64,000 nt of DNA from Lachnospiraceae bacterium (GTDB lineage Bacteria > Bacillota > Clostridia > Lachnospirales > Lachnospiraceae): the NCBI GenBank assembly GCA_015056815.1, contig SVFN01000009.1, positions 65,172-129,171 of the forward strand. The letters run 5' to 3'. The position numbers and the translations under genes were made by a program. Each line of letters starts with the position of its first letter. Position 1 is the first letter of the stretch. The notes under the pieces are model-generated. The model did no database searches. It was not told the origin of the DNA and saw only the letters and a program-made list of their open reading frames with translations. Shown piece after piece: positions 45,464 to 54,567 of the stretch.

Positions 45464-46063
45464 ATGGCTGAGGCTGAGATGGTAAAAGAAGAGATCAATG
45501 AGGAAATGGTCGGGGATGGAAGCATTGATTTGGAAGATATGGAAATGCCTTATGAACCGGATGAATGGAAACTCTGGCTGTTTAAGGAGAATATCCGCCT
45601 TGCGTCCAAAGAAAAAGATCTCAACGATATGAAAGAACGGTTTGATAAGGAAAAAGAACAATTCATGCGTGAGATGAAGGAATGGAGCAAACAGATCCAG
45701 TATGAAAAGACCAGACTTGCACAGGAGACGAGCTTTTTTGATAAAAAGTTCAAGCTTCTTGAAAACGGGTTTAAGCAACTGGCACAGGATAAAGAGAAGT
45801 TTGCTGCGGAAAAAAGAGCCTATGAATACCGACAGAAGTTTTACCGGCCGGAGCCGGATCCGGAGCCGACACCCTGTAATGTGAATGAGCCTCAGGACAG
45901 CTTCTTCTTCAAGGGGGTGCGTAATCAGGCGGGGCTCAAAAAACGATATAAAGAGCTGATGAAAATCTTCCACCCGGACAATTCGGGGGGAGATACGGAG
46001 ACGGTCGGACAGATCGGCAGAGAATATGAGAAACTCAAACTGTATTTCGAGAGAGTGCGGTAA
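45464..46063 (+). CDS. J-domain-like protein with C-terminal HPD motif
   Basis: A 199-residue cytosolic protein. It has an acidic N-terminus, a coiled coil (about residues 40-125; KEKDLNDMKERFDKEKEQF), a Pro-rich linker (EPDPEPTPCNV) and a C-terminal segment with LKKRYKELMKIFHPDN, where His170-Pro-Asp172 is the DnaK-stimulating motif of J proteins. The J-like part is at the extreme C-terminus and shorter than usual (about 50 residues). The ATG at 45464 follows GGTGGAAG. It stands 92 bases after ytfJ and just before a terminator. Confidence 0.8.
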   Translation: MAEAEMVKEEINEEMVGDGSIDLEDMEMPYEPDEWKLWLFKENIRLASKEKDLNDMKERFDKEKEQFMREMKEWSKQIQYEKTRLAQETSFFDKKFKLLENGFKQLAQDKEKFAAEKRAYEYRQKFYRPEPDPEPTPCNVNEPQDSFFFKGVRNQAGLKKRYKELMKIFHPDNSGGDTETVGQIGREYEKLKLYFERVR

Positions 46064-46084
46064 AGATAAAGGAGAAACAAAAAA

Positions 46085-46113
46085 AGAAGGACCGAATCAA
46101 TCGGTCCTTTTTG
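46085..46113. terminator. Bidirectional terminator between the J-domain gene and rpmB
   Basis: AAGGACCGA (46087-46095), loop ATCAA, TCGGTCCTT (46101-46109), with A-run and T-run flanks, serves both converging genes. Confidence 0.9.
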
Positions 46114-46121
46114 TTTCAAAA

Positions 46122-46307
46122 CTAGGCACGCTCAACCTTGCCGGATTTCAAACATGATGTACATACATGAAGTGTTTTAGAAGCTCCATTTACTTTGCAC
46201 TTTACATTCTTAACGTTTGAATTCCAAATACGATTGGATCTTCTATGAGAATGGCTTACATTGTTTCCGAAATGAGCACCTTTTCCACAAATATCACATT
46301 TTGCCAT
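46122..46307 (-). CDS. rpmB: 50S ribosomal protein L28
   Basis: A 61-residue ribosomal protein of the zinc-binding (C+) form, with CDICGKG near the start and CTSCLKSG near the end supplying two cysteine pairs. The motif AHFGNNVSHSHRRSNRIW is characteristic. It is encoded alone on the minus strand, with GAGGAGGTG upstream of the ATG and its own promoter (46345-46373), opposite the divergent asp23-fakA unit, the common Firmicutes arrangement. Confidence 0.98.
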   Translation of the reverse strand: MAKCDICGKGAHFGNNVSHSHRRSNRIWNSNVKNVKCKVNGASKTLHVCTSCLKSGKVERA

Positions 46308-46344
46308 TTTTACACCTCCTCAAATTAAAACTCACAACAAAGGA

Positions 46345-46373
46345 ATTGTATCAGATAATGAGACAGAATGCAA
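46345..46373 (-). promoter_or_regulatory. Promoter of rpmB
   Basis: On the minus strand: TTGCAT (46373-46368), 17-base spacer, TACAAT (46350-46345). Confidence 0.8.
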
Positions 46374-46411
46374 GTAAAAAATAAATTTTTTTTACTTTTC
46401 TAAAATTTTGG

Positions 46412-46440
46412 TTTTCAATCGGGGGAAAAGTATGTATAAT
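46412..46440 (+). promoter_or_regulatory. Promoter of asp23-fakA
   Basis: TTTTCA (46412-46417), 17-base spacer, TATAAT (46435-46440). It diverges from the rpmB promoter. Confidence 0.7.
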
Positions 46441-46478
46441 AGGAATAGCTATGAGCAGATAGTGAAGGAGGATGCAGA

Positions 46479-46835
46479 ATGAAAAGTATCATGAATACAC
46501 ACATGGGCAATATCATTATTGACAGTGATGTGATCGCTAACTATGCAGGCAGCGTAGCGATAGAGTGCTTTGGCGTGGTAGGCATGGCGAGTGTGAATGT
46601 GAAAGATGGTATTGTGAAGTTATTAAAGATGGAAAATCTTTCCACCGGTGTGACCGTCAGAGTTGAGAATTCCAAGCTGATTATAGATTTTCATCTGATC
46701 GTTGCATATGGTGTTAATATTCTTACCGTTTCAGATAATCTGATCAGCAATGTCAAATATAAAGTAGAAGAATTTACCGGCCTTTCCGTAGAAAAAGTCA
46801 ATGTTTTCGTGGAAGGCGTCCGTTGTATAGATTAA
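46479..46835 (+). CDS. Asp23/Gls24 family protein (YloU-like)
   Basis: A 118-residue cytosolic protein of the Asp23 family, associated with envelope stress and, as YloU/AmaP partner, with membrane homeostasis. VIANYAGSVAIECFGVVGMA and the closing VEKVNVFVEGVRC are the family signatures. It lies 13 bases before the fatty acid kinase gene (annotated start), the conserved rpmB / yloU-yloV order of Bacillus. GAAGGAGG precedes the ATG. Confidence 0.95.
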   Translation: MKSIMNTHMGNIIIDSDVIANYAGSVAIECFGVVGMASVNVKDGIVKLLKMENLSTGVTVRVENSKLIIDFHLIVAYGVNILTVSDNLISNVKYKVEEFTGLSVEKVNVFVEGVRCID

Positions 46836-46848
46836 GGAGGATATGATC

Positions 46849-48537
46849 GTGGCGGCAAATACAATTGATGCACAGTTATTTGCGCGCATGTTTTTAGCAG
46901 GCGCCAAAAATCTGGAGGCTAAGAAAGAGTATATCAATGAATTGAATGTATTCCCGGTTCCGGATGGAGATACGGGTACCAATATGACACTTACGATCAT
47001 GTCAGCGGCGAAAGAAGTGTCCGCACTTGATGAGAACGCTTCCATGGAAGAGATCGCGAAAGCCATGTCTTCCGGCTCTTTAAGAGGAGCCCGTGGTAAT
47101 TCGGGCGTTATTTTATCCCAGATTTTAAGAGGTCTTTGCAAGGTGATCAAGACATCAGACAGAATCGATGTCATGACACTGGTACTGGCCTATGAGAAGG
47201 CAGTGGAGACCGCATATAAAGCTGTTATGAAACCCAAAGAAGGCACGATCCTTACCGTTGCAAAGGGAATGGCGGAAAAAGCCAAAGAGCTTTGCGAGAT
47301 GGAGGATATGGATGCCTTTATTGATGAAGTGATCAAGTACGGCGATGAGGTACTTGCGCAGACTCCGGAGATGCTTCCTGTTTTGAAACAGGCCGGCGTT
47401 GTGGATTCCGGCGGGCAGGGATTGATGGAAGTCATGAAGGGGGCACAGAGAGCTTTTCGCGGGGAAGAACTGGATCTGACGATCACCGAGGCTGCTGCCA
47501 AGCCAAGGACCAATGTAGACAGTTCCGCAGCAGAGACTTCTGATATTAAATATGGTTATTGCACAGAGTTTATTATTTTGCTTCACAAGCTATTCAACAT
47601 CAAGCATGAGATGGATTTCAAAGCGTTTCTCGAGTCGATCGGTGATTCGATCGTGGTAGTTGCGGATGATGATATCGTGAAGGTGCATGTGCATACCAAT
47701 GATCCTGGACTTGCGATCCAGAGAGCTCTGACTTTTGGAGAACTTTCCAATCTGAAGATCGACAACATGCGCTTAGAGCACAAGGAAAAACTCTTTAAAG
47801 AAGCCGAGAAAGCGAAGACAGAGAATAATGCTCCGGCAGCGGCAACGAAGCCTGTGGCAGAGCAGATGCCGCACAAAGAAGTCGGATTCATTTCGGTTTC
47901 TATCGGAGAAGGACTGAATGAGATCTTAAGAGACCTGGGAGTTGATTATATCATCGAGGGCGGCCAGACCATGAATCCGAGTACGGATGATATCATGACA
48001 GCGATAGAGCATGTGAACGCGGATACCATCTTTATTTTCCCGAATAATAAAAACATTATTCTGGCAGCCAATCAGGCGCAGTCGCTTGTGGAAGATAAAA
48101 AGATCATCGTAGTGCCGACCAGGACGATTCCGCAGGGCATCACAGCGATCATCAATTATGTACCGGATCTTTCACCGGAAGAGAATGAAGAGACGATGAA
48201 GGAAGAGATCGCCAATGTAAAGACGGGAGAAGTTACTTACGCTGTGCGTGATACGGTCATCGATGATAAAGAGATCCGAGAGAATGATATTATGGGAATC
48301 GGAGACAGTGGCATCCTTGCTGTAGGACAGGATATTGCGGATACGACAGTTGAGATGACGAGAGAAATGATCGGAAGTGATGCTGTAGAGCTGATCAGCA
48401 TTTATTACGGAGCAGATGTGGCGCGGGAAGATGCAGAAGGCTTAAAGGAGCGCATTGAGGCAGAGTATCCAAGATGTGATGTGGAGCTGCAGTTTGGCGG
48501 TCAGCCCATTTACTATTATGTGATCTCCGCAGAATAA
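46849..48537 (+). CDS. fakA: Fatty acid kinase FakA (DAK2/YloV)
   Basis: Phosphorylates a fatty acid held by FakB to make acyl-phosphate for phospholipid synthesis. The 562 residues include the DhaL-type ATP-binding domain (NVFPVPDGDTGTNM, SLRGARGNSGVILSQILRG), a middle domain and a C-terminal domain (GQTMNPSTDDIMTAI, FPNNKNIILAANQA). GTG at 46849 lies 8 bases from GGAGG and is favoured; the in-frame ATG at 46843 is only 2 bases away. A FakB (DegV) gene lies 2.2 kb downstream, separated by recG. Confidence 0.95.
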   Translation: MAANTIDAQLFARMFLAGAKNLEAKKEYINELNVFPVPDGDTGTNMTLTIMSAAKEVSALDENASMEEIAKAMSSGSLRGARGNSGVILSQILRGLCKVIKTSDRIDVMTLVLAYEKAVETAYKAVMKPKEGTILTVAKGMAEKAKELCEMEDMDAFIDEVIKYGDEVLAQTPEMLPVLKQAGVVDSGGQGLMEVMKGAQRAFRGEELDLTITEAAAKPRTNVDSSAAETSDIKYGYCTEFIILLHKLFNIKHEMDFKAFLESIGDSIVVVADDDIVKVHVHTNDPGLAIQRALTFGELSNLKIDNMRLEHKEKLFKEAEKAKTENNAPAAATKPVAEQMPHKEVGFISVSIGEGLNEILRDLGVDYIIEGGQTMNPSTDDIMTAIEHVNADTIFIFPNNKNIILAANQAQSLVEDKKIIVVPTRTIPQGITAIINYVPDLSPEENEETMKEEIANVKTGEVTYAVRDTVIDDKEIRENDIMGIGDSGILAVGQDIADTTVEMTREMIGSDAVELISIYYGADVAREDAEGLKERIEAEYPRCDVELQFGGQPIYYYVISAE

Positions 48538-48565
48538 AGAACGGATTATTATAAAAGGAGTAACA

Positions 48566-48595
48566 GCACAGAGCGAAAGCTCTGTGCCCTTTTTT
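48566..48595 (+). terminator. Terminator hairpin directly before the recG start codon
   Basis: GCACAGAGC (48566-48574), loop GAAA, GCTCTGTGC (48579-48587), then CC and six T. Only four bases separate the T-run from the recG ATG. Confidence 0.85.
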
Positions 48596-48599
48596 CATT

Positions 48600-50666
48600 A
48601 TGAATTTAGCAAGTCCCATTACAGATATCAAAGGGATCGGCGAAAAAAGCGCTAAGATCTTTAACAAACTGAATATTGCGACAGTCGGAGATCTTCTGAC
48701 GCACTTTCCAAAAGATTATAAGACATTTGAAGAACCGCGCACACTGGCGCAGATCTTAGGCGAAACTCCACAGAGCGGTTCGTTTCTCGGAACGGTCAGT
48801 GCGGCACCGGCATTGAAATACGTGCGTAAACTTGCGATTCTGACGCTGGTTGTTCGTGACATGCAGCAAAACAGTGTAAGGGTCACCTTTTTTAATATGC
48901 CTTATCTGAAGAATTCCTTACAGCCGGGACAGCAATATGTTTTTTACGGCACTGTTTATGAGAAGGGGAGTCTCATCTGTATGGATCATCCCAAGCTGTA
49001 TAAACCGGCAGAATACCGGAAACTCATGGGTTCCTTACAGCCGGTGTATTCCCTTACGAAGGGAATCTCGAATGATACACTTTCCAAATATATCAGACTG
49101 GCGCTAAAGGAGCTGGAGCCGGTAAAGGAATTTCTACCGGAAGAGATCATACAGGAGAGAGGATTTGATCATTATGCGGATACGTTGATAAAGATCCATA
49201 TGCCGCAGAGCCTGCCGGAGATGATCGCAGCCAGAAAACGGCTTTCTTATGAAGAATTTTTCTTCTTTATCATGGCGATGAAGTATAAACGCTTTCTGGA
49301 AGCGGATGAGGAAACAGGGATCCCGTTCATACAGGTGGCAGATACGAAAAGACTGATCGAGTCTCTTCCCTATCAGCTTACCGGATCGCAAAAAAAGGCA
49401 TGGGAAGAGATCGAACAGGATATGATGTGTGAGAATCCGGCCAATCGACTGATACAGGGAGATGTGGGCTCCGGCAAGACGATCATTGCGATCTTAAGCC
49501 TTCTGATGTGTGCCGCCAACGGCTATCAGGGAGCGCTCATGGCGCCGACAGAGGTGCTTGCCGTACAGCATTTCGAACTGATCCGGGAGATGACAAAAAA
49601 ATATAAACTTCCATTTCAGCCGGTCCTTCTGGTAGGTTCCCTGACGGCGAAAGCAAAACGGGAGGCTTATGCGAAGATCGCGGACGGAGACTGCAATGTC
49701 ATTGTCGGGACGCATGCGCTGATCCAGGAAGGGCTTACCTATCAGAAACTGGCGCTGGTGATCACAGACGAACAGCACAGATTTGGCGTTAAGCAGAGAG
49801 ATACCTTATCCGGAAAAGGGGAAAAACGTCCGCATACACTGGTGATGAGTGCGACACCGATCCCGCGATCCCTGGCGATCATTTTGTACGGAGATCTGGC
49901 GGTTTCCACGATTCCGGAGCTTCCGGGCAACAGACTTCCCATCAAGAATTGTGTCATACAGAAAAACGACAGGGACAAAGCCTACCGCTTTATCGAAAAA
50001 GAAGTCGCTTCGGGTCATCAGGTGTATGTGATCTGTCCGATGGTGGAAAGCGGCGTCATGGACGAACTGGAAAATGTGACGGATTACAGTGAACTCCTTC
50101 GACAGAAATTATCACCGCAGATCCGTGTGGATTATTTGCATGGTAAGATGCGCCCGGCCCAAAAGAATGAGATCATGACAGCGTTTGCCGAGCACAGGAT
50201 CGATGTTCTGGTGTCGACCACTGTGATCGAAGTGGGGATCAATGTACCGAATGCTACAGTCATGCTGGTGGAAAATGCCGACCGGTTCGGGCTGGCAGCA
50301 CTGCACCAGATCAGAGGGCGTGTGGGGCGTGGAAGTGCACAGTCGTACTGTATTTTTATCGATACAAAGGAAAGCAGGACCTCCAGACAACGTCTGGATA
50401 TTCTGAATCATTCCAATGACGGTTTTTTTATCGCAAATGAGGATCTGAAACAAAGAGGACCCGGTGATCTGACCGGCACTTTGCAAAGCGGAGATTTCTG
50501 TTTTAAATTTGCGGATATATATGCCGATTCCGATATGCTGATGGCTGCTTCGGAAGATATCGGTAAAATTATGAAAACAGACCCTTTACTAAATGAGGAA
50601 ACTCATATAATATGTAAAAGGAGATGTCAAAAATATTTTGAGGAACAATATATTGATGTACTTTGA
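48600..50666 (+). CDS. recG: ATP-dependent DNA helicase RecG
   Basis: Remodels stalled replication forks and Holliday junctions. The 688-residue protein has the N-terminal wedge domain (DIKGIGEKSAKIFNKLNI), Walker A QGDVGSGKTIIA, the DEQH box (ITDEQHRFGVKQRD), and the RecG motifs VSTTVIEVGINVPNAT and RGRVGRG, ending in the TRG-like C-terminus. No Shine-Dalgarno is next to the ATG; the nearest AAAGGAG (48554-48560) is 39 bases away on the other side of a terminator hairpin. No other in-frame start codon in between is convincing. Confidence 0.95.
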   Translation: MNLASPITDIKGIGEKSAKIFNKLNIATVGDLLTHFPKDYKTFEEPRTLAQILGETPQSGSFLGTVSAAPALKYVRKLAILTLVVRDMQQNSVRVTFFNMPYLKNSLQPGQQYVFYGTVYEKGSLICMDHPKLYKPAEYRKLMGSLQPVYSLTKGISNDTLSKYIRLALKELEPVKEFLPEEIIQERGFDHYADTLIKIHMPQSLPEMIAARKRLSYEEFFFFIMAMKYKRFLEADEETGIPFIQVADTKRLIESLPYQLTGSQKKAWEEIEQDMMCENPANRLIQGDVGSGKTIIAILSLLMCAANGYQGALMAPTEVLAVQHFELIREMTKKYKLPFQPVLLVGSLTAKAKREAYAKIADGDCNVIVGTHALIQEGLTYQKLALVITDEQHRFGVKQRDTLSGKGEKRPHTLVMSATPIPRSLAIILYGDLAVSTIPELPGNRLPIKNCVIQKNDRDKAYRFIEKEVASGHQVYVICPMVESGVMDELENVTDYSELLRQKLSPQIRVDYLHGKMRPAQKNEIMTAFAEHRIDVLVSTTVIEVGINVPNATVMLVENADRFGLAALHQIRGRVGRGSAQSYCIFIDTKESRTSRQRLDILNHSNDGFFIANEDLKQRGPGDLTGTLQSGDFCFKFADIYADSDMLMAASEDIGKIMKTDPLLNEETHIICKRRCQKYFEEQYIDVL

Positions 50667-50702
50667 TCTTAAGACGGATTACAGTACGGAATGAGGTAGA
50701 AT

Positions 50703-51569
50703 ATGAGTAAAGTTGCGATCATGACAGACAGTAACAGCGGAATCACACAGAAGGAAGCAAAGGAGTTAGGGATCACAGTACTGCCGATGCCTTTTAATAT
50801 CGGGGAGCAGACTTATTTTGAAGATATTTCGCTGACACAGGAAGAATTTTACGTAAAGTTGCAGGGAGGAGAGGAGATCTTCACTTCTCAGCCGTCTCCG
50901 CAGTCCGTAATGGATGCCTGGGATGCACTGTTGGGAGAATATGACGAAGTGGTGCATATTCCGATGTCAAGCGGGTTGAGCAGTGCCTGCCAGACAGCCA
51001 GAATGCTTTCCATGGAGGATAAATATGAGGGAAAAGTGTTCGTTGTGGACAATCAGCGTATTTCCGTTACCCAGAAACAGTCCGTGTTTGATGCAATGGC
51101 TCTTGCACAAGAGGGAAAGAGCGGACAGCAGATTCATGATATTTTAATGGAGTGCAAACTCCACGCCAGCATCTATATTATGCTGGACACTTTATATTAT
51201 CTGAAAAAAGGCGGGCGTATCACACCGGCTGCTGCAGCACTGGGGCAGCTTTTGAGGCTGAAGCCCGTCTTGCAGATTCAGGGTGAGAAGCTGGATGCCT
51301 TTGCGAAGGCACGTACCAGCGCGCAGGGCAAGATCACGATGATCAACGCGATCAGGAACGATATCACGAACCGGTTTGGAGATGATCTTGCAAATGTACA
51401 CCTTGCGATCGCTTACGCCGGAGACAGGCAGGCAGCCGAGGTATGGAAAAAAGAAGTTCAGGAAGCATTTCCCGGATGCGAGATCATTATGGATCCGTTA
51501 TCTTTAAGTGTTTCGTGCCATATCGGACCGGGTGCACTGGCGTTGGCGGTTTCCGAGGTGCTCAAATAA
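50703..51569 (+). CDS. fakB: DegV family fatty-acid-binding protein (FakB)
   Basis: Presents a fatty acid to FakA for phosphorylation. The 288-residue protein has the DegV N-domain (MTDSNSGITQKEAKELGI, IPMSSGLSSACQTA), the YYLKKGGRI arginine loop and the C-terminal SCHIGPGALA histidine of the FakB group. The length is standard. Genes of this type occur in several copies in Firmicutes with differing acyl preference, which cannot be read here. GAGG precedes the ATG. Confidence 0.94.
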   Translation: MSKVAIMTDSNSGITQKEAKELGITVLPMPFNIGEQTYFEDISLTQEEFYVKLQGGEEIFTSQPSPQSVMDAWDALLGEYDEVVHIPMSSGLSSACQTARMLSMEDKYEGKVFVVDNQRISVTQKQSVFDAMALAQEGKSGQQIHDILMECKLHASIYIMLDTLYYLKKGGRITPAAAALGQLLRLKPVLQIQGEKLDAFAKARTSAQGKITMINAIRNDITNRFGDDLANVHLAIAYAGDRQAAEVWKKEVQEAFPGCEIIMDPLSLSVSCHIGPGALALAVSEVLK

Positions 51570-51606
51570 AAATCAAAAAACGAAGCGGCAGGCTGCTGCC
51601 GGTCTA

Positions 51607-51649
51607 AAAATACATGGTGTTGGCTTTTGCAGCCCGCATCATGTATTTT
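51607..51649 (+). terminator. Hairpin after fakB (possible terminator)
   Basis: AAAATACATG (51607-51616) pairs with CATGTATTTT (51640-51649); allowing two wobbles the stem extends inward by four more pairs. Only a four-T end follows, so termination is plausible but weak. A smaller GC stem CGGCAG/CTGCCG lies at 51586-51601. Arms match the terminator at the far end of the efflux operon (55847-55895). Confidence 0.6.
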
Positions 51650-51810
51650 CACGTCTTAAACACAAAATGATCATTCTTTTCTCACATTTTTTCCAACAGT
51701 TGAACACAATTTGACGATAGACTTTTTTCAGTGAAACGTACTGTCTGAAAACAGAGAAGACCCGGTCAGTTACAGTATGGAAACCGGTCACGGAAAGAAG
51801 GAGGCAGAAA

Positions 51811-53733
51811 ATGGAAGAAGTGAGAGAAACCCGGAAAGAAAAAAGCAGATTGGGTGATTTCATCCGAAAAAGAAAAATGATGGTTCTTGCAGCGACAGGG
51901 ATCGTAGTCGGCGGGATTGTTTTTTTCGGATACCGGATCAGTCATGCGCAAACGATAGTGAAAGCGGAAAATTCAGTCAGCACTACGACCTTAAAAAAGA
52001 GAGATCTGACGAAATCCGTCAGTGTGACCGGTACGATCGCAAGCGCGGATAAAAGAGAAGTGGTGGCAGATATGAAGGACACGCAGATCGGAGAAGTGCG
52101 TGTTGGTGTGGGCGATTATGTGAACAAAGGAGATACGGTTCTTGTCTTTGATGATACGGAGCTTAAAGAGGCGTATGAGGAGACGCAGAGTGAGTATGAA
52201 CTAAACAGCATCAAACAAAATCAGTCACTGTCCCAGGCACAGGAGAAGGTGGATGAGGCACAGGATTCTTATCAAAAAGGGGTTTCGGAGCAGGAAATGC
52301 TGGTCAGTGAAGCCCTGTCGGATTATCAATCAGCGCAGGCAAAAGAAGCAGAGACACTGTCTTCCTATCAGGAGGCGCAGAACAATACCCGGAAGGCGAA
52401 AGAAGCCTATGAAAAATTAAAAGAGAAAAAAAGCAAATATAAATCAGCTCTGGAAAAAGCAAAGAAGATCGATGATGAAAAGAAAAAAGCTTTGGAGGAG
52501 GCGAAAACAGCATTTGAAACGGCTGAAGCCAATATAAAATATGCCGCAGAAACAGATGAAAACTATCAGACTCTGAAAGATACCTATACCAGTACCTATC
52601 AGGCATATACGACAGCACAGACCGAAGCCGATGCGGCTTCGGGCGATTATGAGAAGGCACAAAAGGAATATGATGCGATCGAGGAGGCTGAAAAAGCCTA
52701 CGAGGAGGCCAAGGAGAAGGAAAATGCTGCGAAGTCTGCTTACGAGGAAGCGAGCAGTAATGTTTCATCCAGATCGGGTCAATACAACAATGCACTGCAG
52801 ACACAGTCAGATACGAATGAAAAGAATGAAAAGAACATAAGTGACAGCAAAGAGTCGCTTTCTGTTACCAGTGCGGAGGTAAGTGCGAATCTGACTTCCC
52901 AAAAGAAGCAGGTGGTAAAAGCGCAGGAAAAGCTGGGAGAGTGTGTATTGAGTGCACCCATAAGCGGCTATGTGACGCAGATCAATGTGGAAGAGGGAGA
53001 TACTTATAACGGGACAGATACTTTGTTTGTGATACAGGATATGGAAAATTTTGTAGTGGAGGCAACCGTAGATGAATATGACATCGCTGCTTTGAAAAAA
53101 GACCAGCAGGCGGTGATCAAAACAGATGCAACCGGAGAACTGGAATTGAACGGGATTGTAAGCTATGTGGCGCTGACCCCGGATGCTTCCACTTCATCAA
53201 TGGGAAATTCGACGTCAGGATCCAATTATTCCATACGGATCGATCTGACAGAGCAAAATGAAGATCTCAGAGTTGGAATGACGGCAAAAACCAGTATTGT
53301 GCTGGAATCTGCAAAAGAGGTGTTTGCGGTTGCCTATGACTGCATCGAGACAGATCGGGAAGGAAATTCTTACATTACGGTTCTGGAAGGAGATTCTGCC
53401 CAGTCGGATGCGAAGGAGGCTTCGAAGGAAAAAAGAAAAGAAAGCAGCGAAAAGGACACAAAAGACAACAATGCGAACATAAAAAAGATAAAAGTCGAGC
53501 AGGGAATCGAAAGTGATTATTATGTGGAAATAAAGAGTGATGAATTACAGGAGGGAATGCAGGTCGTTACTCCGCAGACAACAACCGAGGCCAAAGATAC
53601 GAAGCAGAAGACTGAAAAAACCGGCTTTGAAATGCCGGGCATGCTGGGTGGCTCCATGTCGCAGGGGGGTTCGAGACCGAATGGAAATAGCAGTGGACAG
53701 AGCCGGGGCGGCTATCCGGGAGGAAGCCGTTAA
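51811..53733 (+). CDS. Periplasmic-adaptor-like membrane fusion protein with long coiled coil
   Basis: A 640-residue HlyD/MacA-type adaptor of an ABC efflux system. One membrane helix (about residues 27-48) is followed by a biotinyl-lipoyl half (TIASADKREVVADMKDTQIG), a very long coiled coil (about 110-370) and the return half (APISGYVTQINVEEGDTY), then beta-barrel domains (VVEATVDEYDIAALKKDQ). The C-terminus has a Lys/Ser/Asp-rich insert and a Gly/Ser/Asn tail (QSRGGYPGGSR). In a Gram-positive cell it spans to the outside of the wall. GAAGGAGG precedes the ATG. The ATPase and permease genes follow. Confidence 0.93.
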   Translation: MEEVRETRKEKSRLGDFIRKRKMMVLAATGIVVGGIVFFGYRISHAQTIVKAENSVSTTTLKKRDLTKSVSVTGTIASADKREVVADMKDTQIGEVRVGVGDYVNKGDTVLVFDDTELKEAYEETQSEYELNSIKQNQSLSQAQEKVDEAQDSYQKGVSEQEMLVSEALSDYQSAQAKEAETLSSYQEAQNNTRKAKEAYEKLKEKKSKYKSALEKAKKIDDEKKKALEEAKTAFETAEANIKYAAETDENYQTLKDTYTSTYQAYTTAQTEADAASGDYEKAQKEYDAIEEAEKAYEEAKEKENAAKSAYEEASSNVSSRSGQYNNALQTQSDTNEKNEKNISDSKESLSVTSAEVSANLTSQKKQVVKAQEKLGECVLSAPISGYVTQINVEEGDTYNGTDTLFVIQDMENFVVEATVDEYDIAALKKDQQAVIKTDATGELELNGIVSYVALTPDASTSSMGNSTSGSNYSIRIDLTEQNEDLRVGMTAKTSIVLESAKEVFAVAYDCIETDREGNSYITVLEGDSAQSDAKEASKEKRKESSEKDTKDNNANIKKIKVEQGIESDYYVEIKSDELQEGMQVVTPQTTTEAKDTKQKTEKTGFEMPGMLGGSMSQGGSRPNGNSSGQSRGGYPGGSR

Positions 53734-53844
53734 CAGTCTGACAGACAGGGACGAAAAGACAGAAGAAAGCAGTAAATGCAGGATGTGACCTGATATACCG
53801 GCAAAGACGACCGAATAAGTGATAGATTATGGAGAAAAACGTAT

Positions 53845-54567
53845 ATGGAAGAAAATGTAATGATCGATCTGAGCGGGATCGTGAAACGATTTTATATAGG
53901 AAAGCCAAATGAACTGGAAATACTGCATGGGATTGATTTAAAGGTGAGGGCGGGGGAATTTGTTTCCATCGTGGGCGCGTCAGGCTCCGGCAAAACGACA
54001 CTTATGAATATCATCGGGATCCTCGACAGACCGACAGAGGGAAATTATCTGCTGGACGGAGTGGATATCTGCAAGGCGAAGGATTCGGAATTGTCCCGCA
54101 TCCGGAATAAAAAGATAGGCTTCGTGTTTCAGACCTATAATCTGATTTCACGGACGAGCGCCTTAAAGAATGTGGAGCTTCCGATGCTTTACGCAAAGGT
54201 GGAGCGAAAGGAGCGCATAAGCCGGGCAAAAGAGCTTCTTAAGCTGGTGGGAATGGAGGAGCGTATGAGCCATAATCCGGATGAACTCTCGGGTGGGCAA
54301 AAGCAGAGAGTTGCGATCGCAAGATCGGTAGCGAACAATCCTTCCATCATTCTGGCGGATGAGCCAACGGGAGCGCTGGATTCCAAAACCGGACGAAAGA
54401 TCATGGACTTATTTCATAAATTGAATGAAGAACAGGGGAAGACGATTGTCCTGATCACGCATTCGGAGGAACTGGCAGCACAGACGGATCGCATCATAAC
54501 GATCAAAGACGGATACATAACAGGTGAGAAAAACGGTAAGGAAGGTGAGGAATATGCTGATCGTTGA
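53845..54567 (+). CDS. ABC transporter ATP-binding protein (MacB/LolD type)
   Basis: A 240-residue ATPase of the MacB/LolD/FtsE group that powers a mechanotransmission-type permease. Walker A is GASGSGKTT, the signature LSGGQKQRVAIARS and Walker B IILADEPTGALDS, all intact. It overlaps the permease gene by 14 bases. The N-terminus is normal in length; GGAG lies upstream of the ATG at 53845. Substrate unknown: peptides, lantibiotics and macrolides are possible for this group. Confidence 0.96.
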   Translation: MEENVMIDLSGIVKRFYIGKPNELEILHGIDLKVRAGEFVSIVGASGSGKTTLMNIIGILDRPTEGNYLLDGVDICKAKDSELSRIRNKKIGFVFQTYNLISRTSALKNVELPMLYAKVERKERISRAKELLKLVGMEERMSHNPDELSGGQKQRVAIARSVANNPSIILADEPTGALDSKTGRKIMDLFHKLNEEQGKTIVLITHSEELAAQTDRIITIKDGYITGEKNGKEGEEYADR

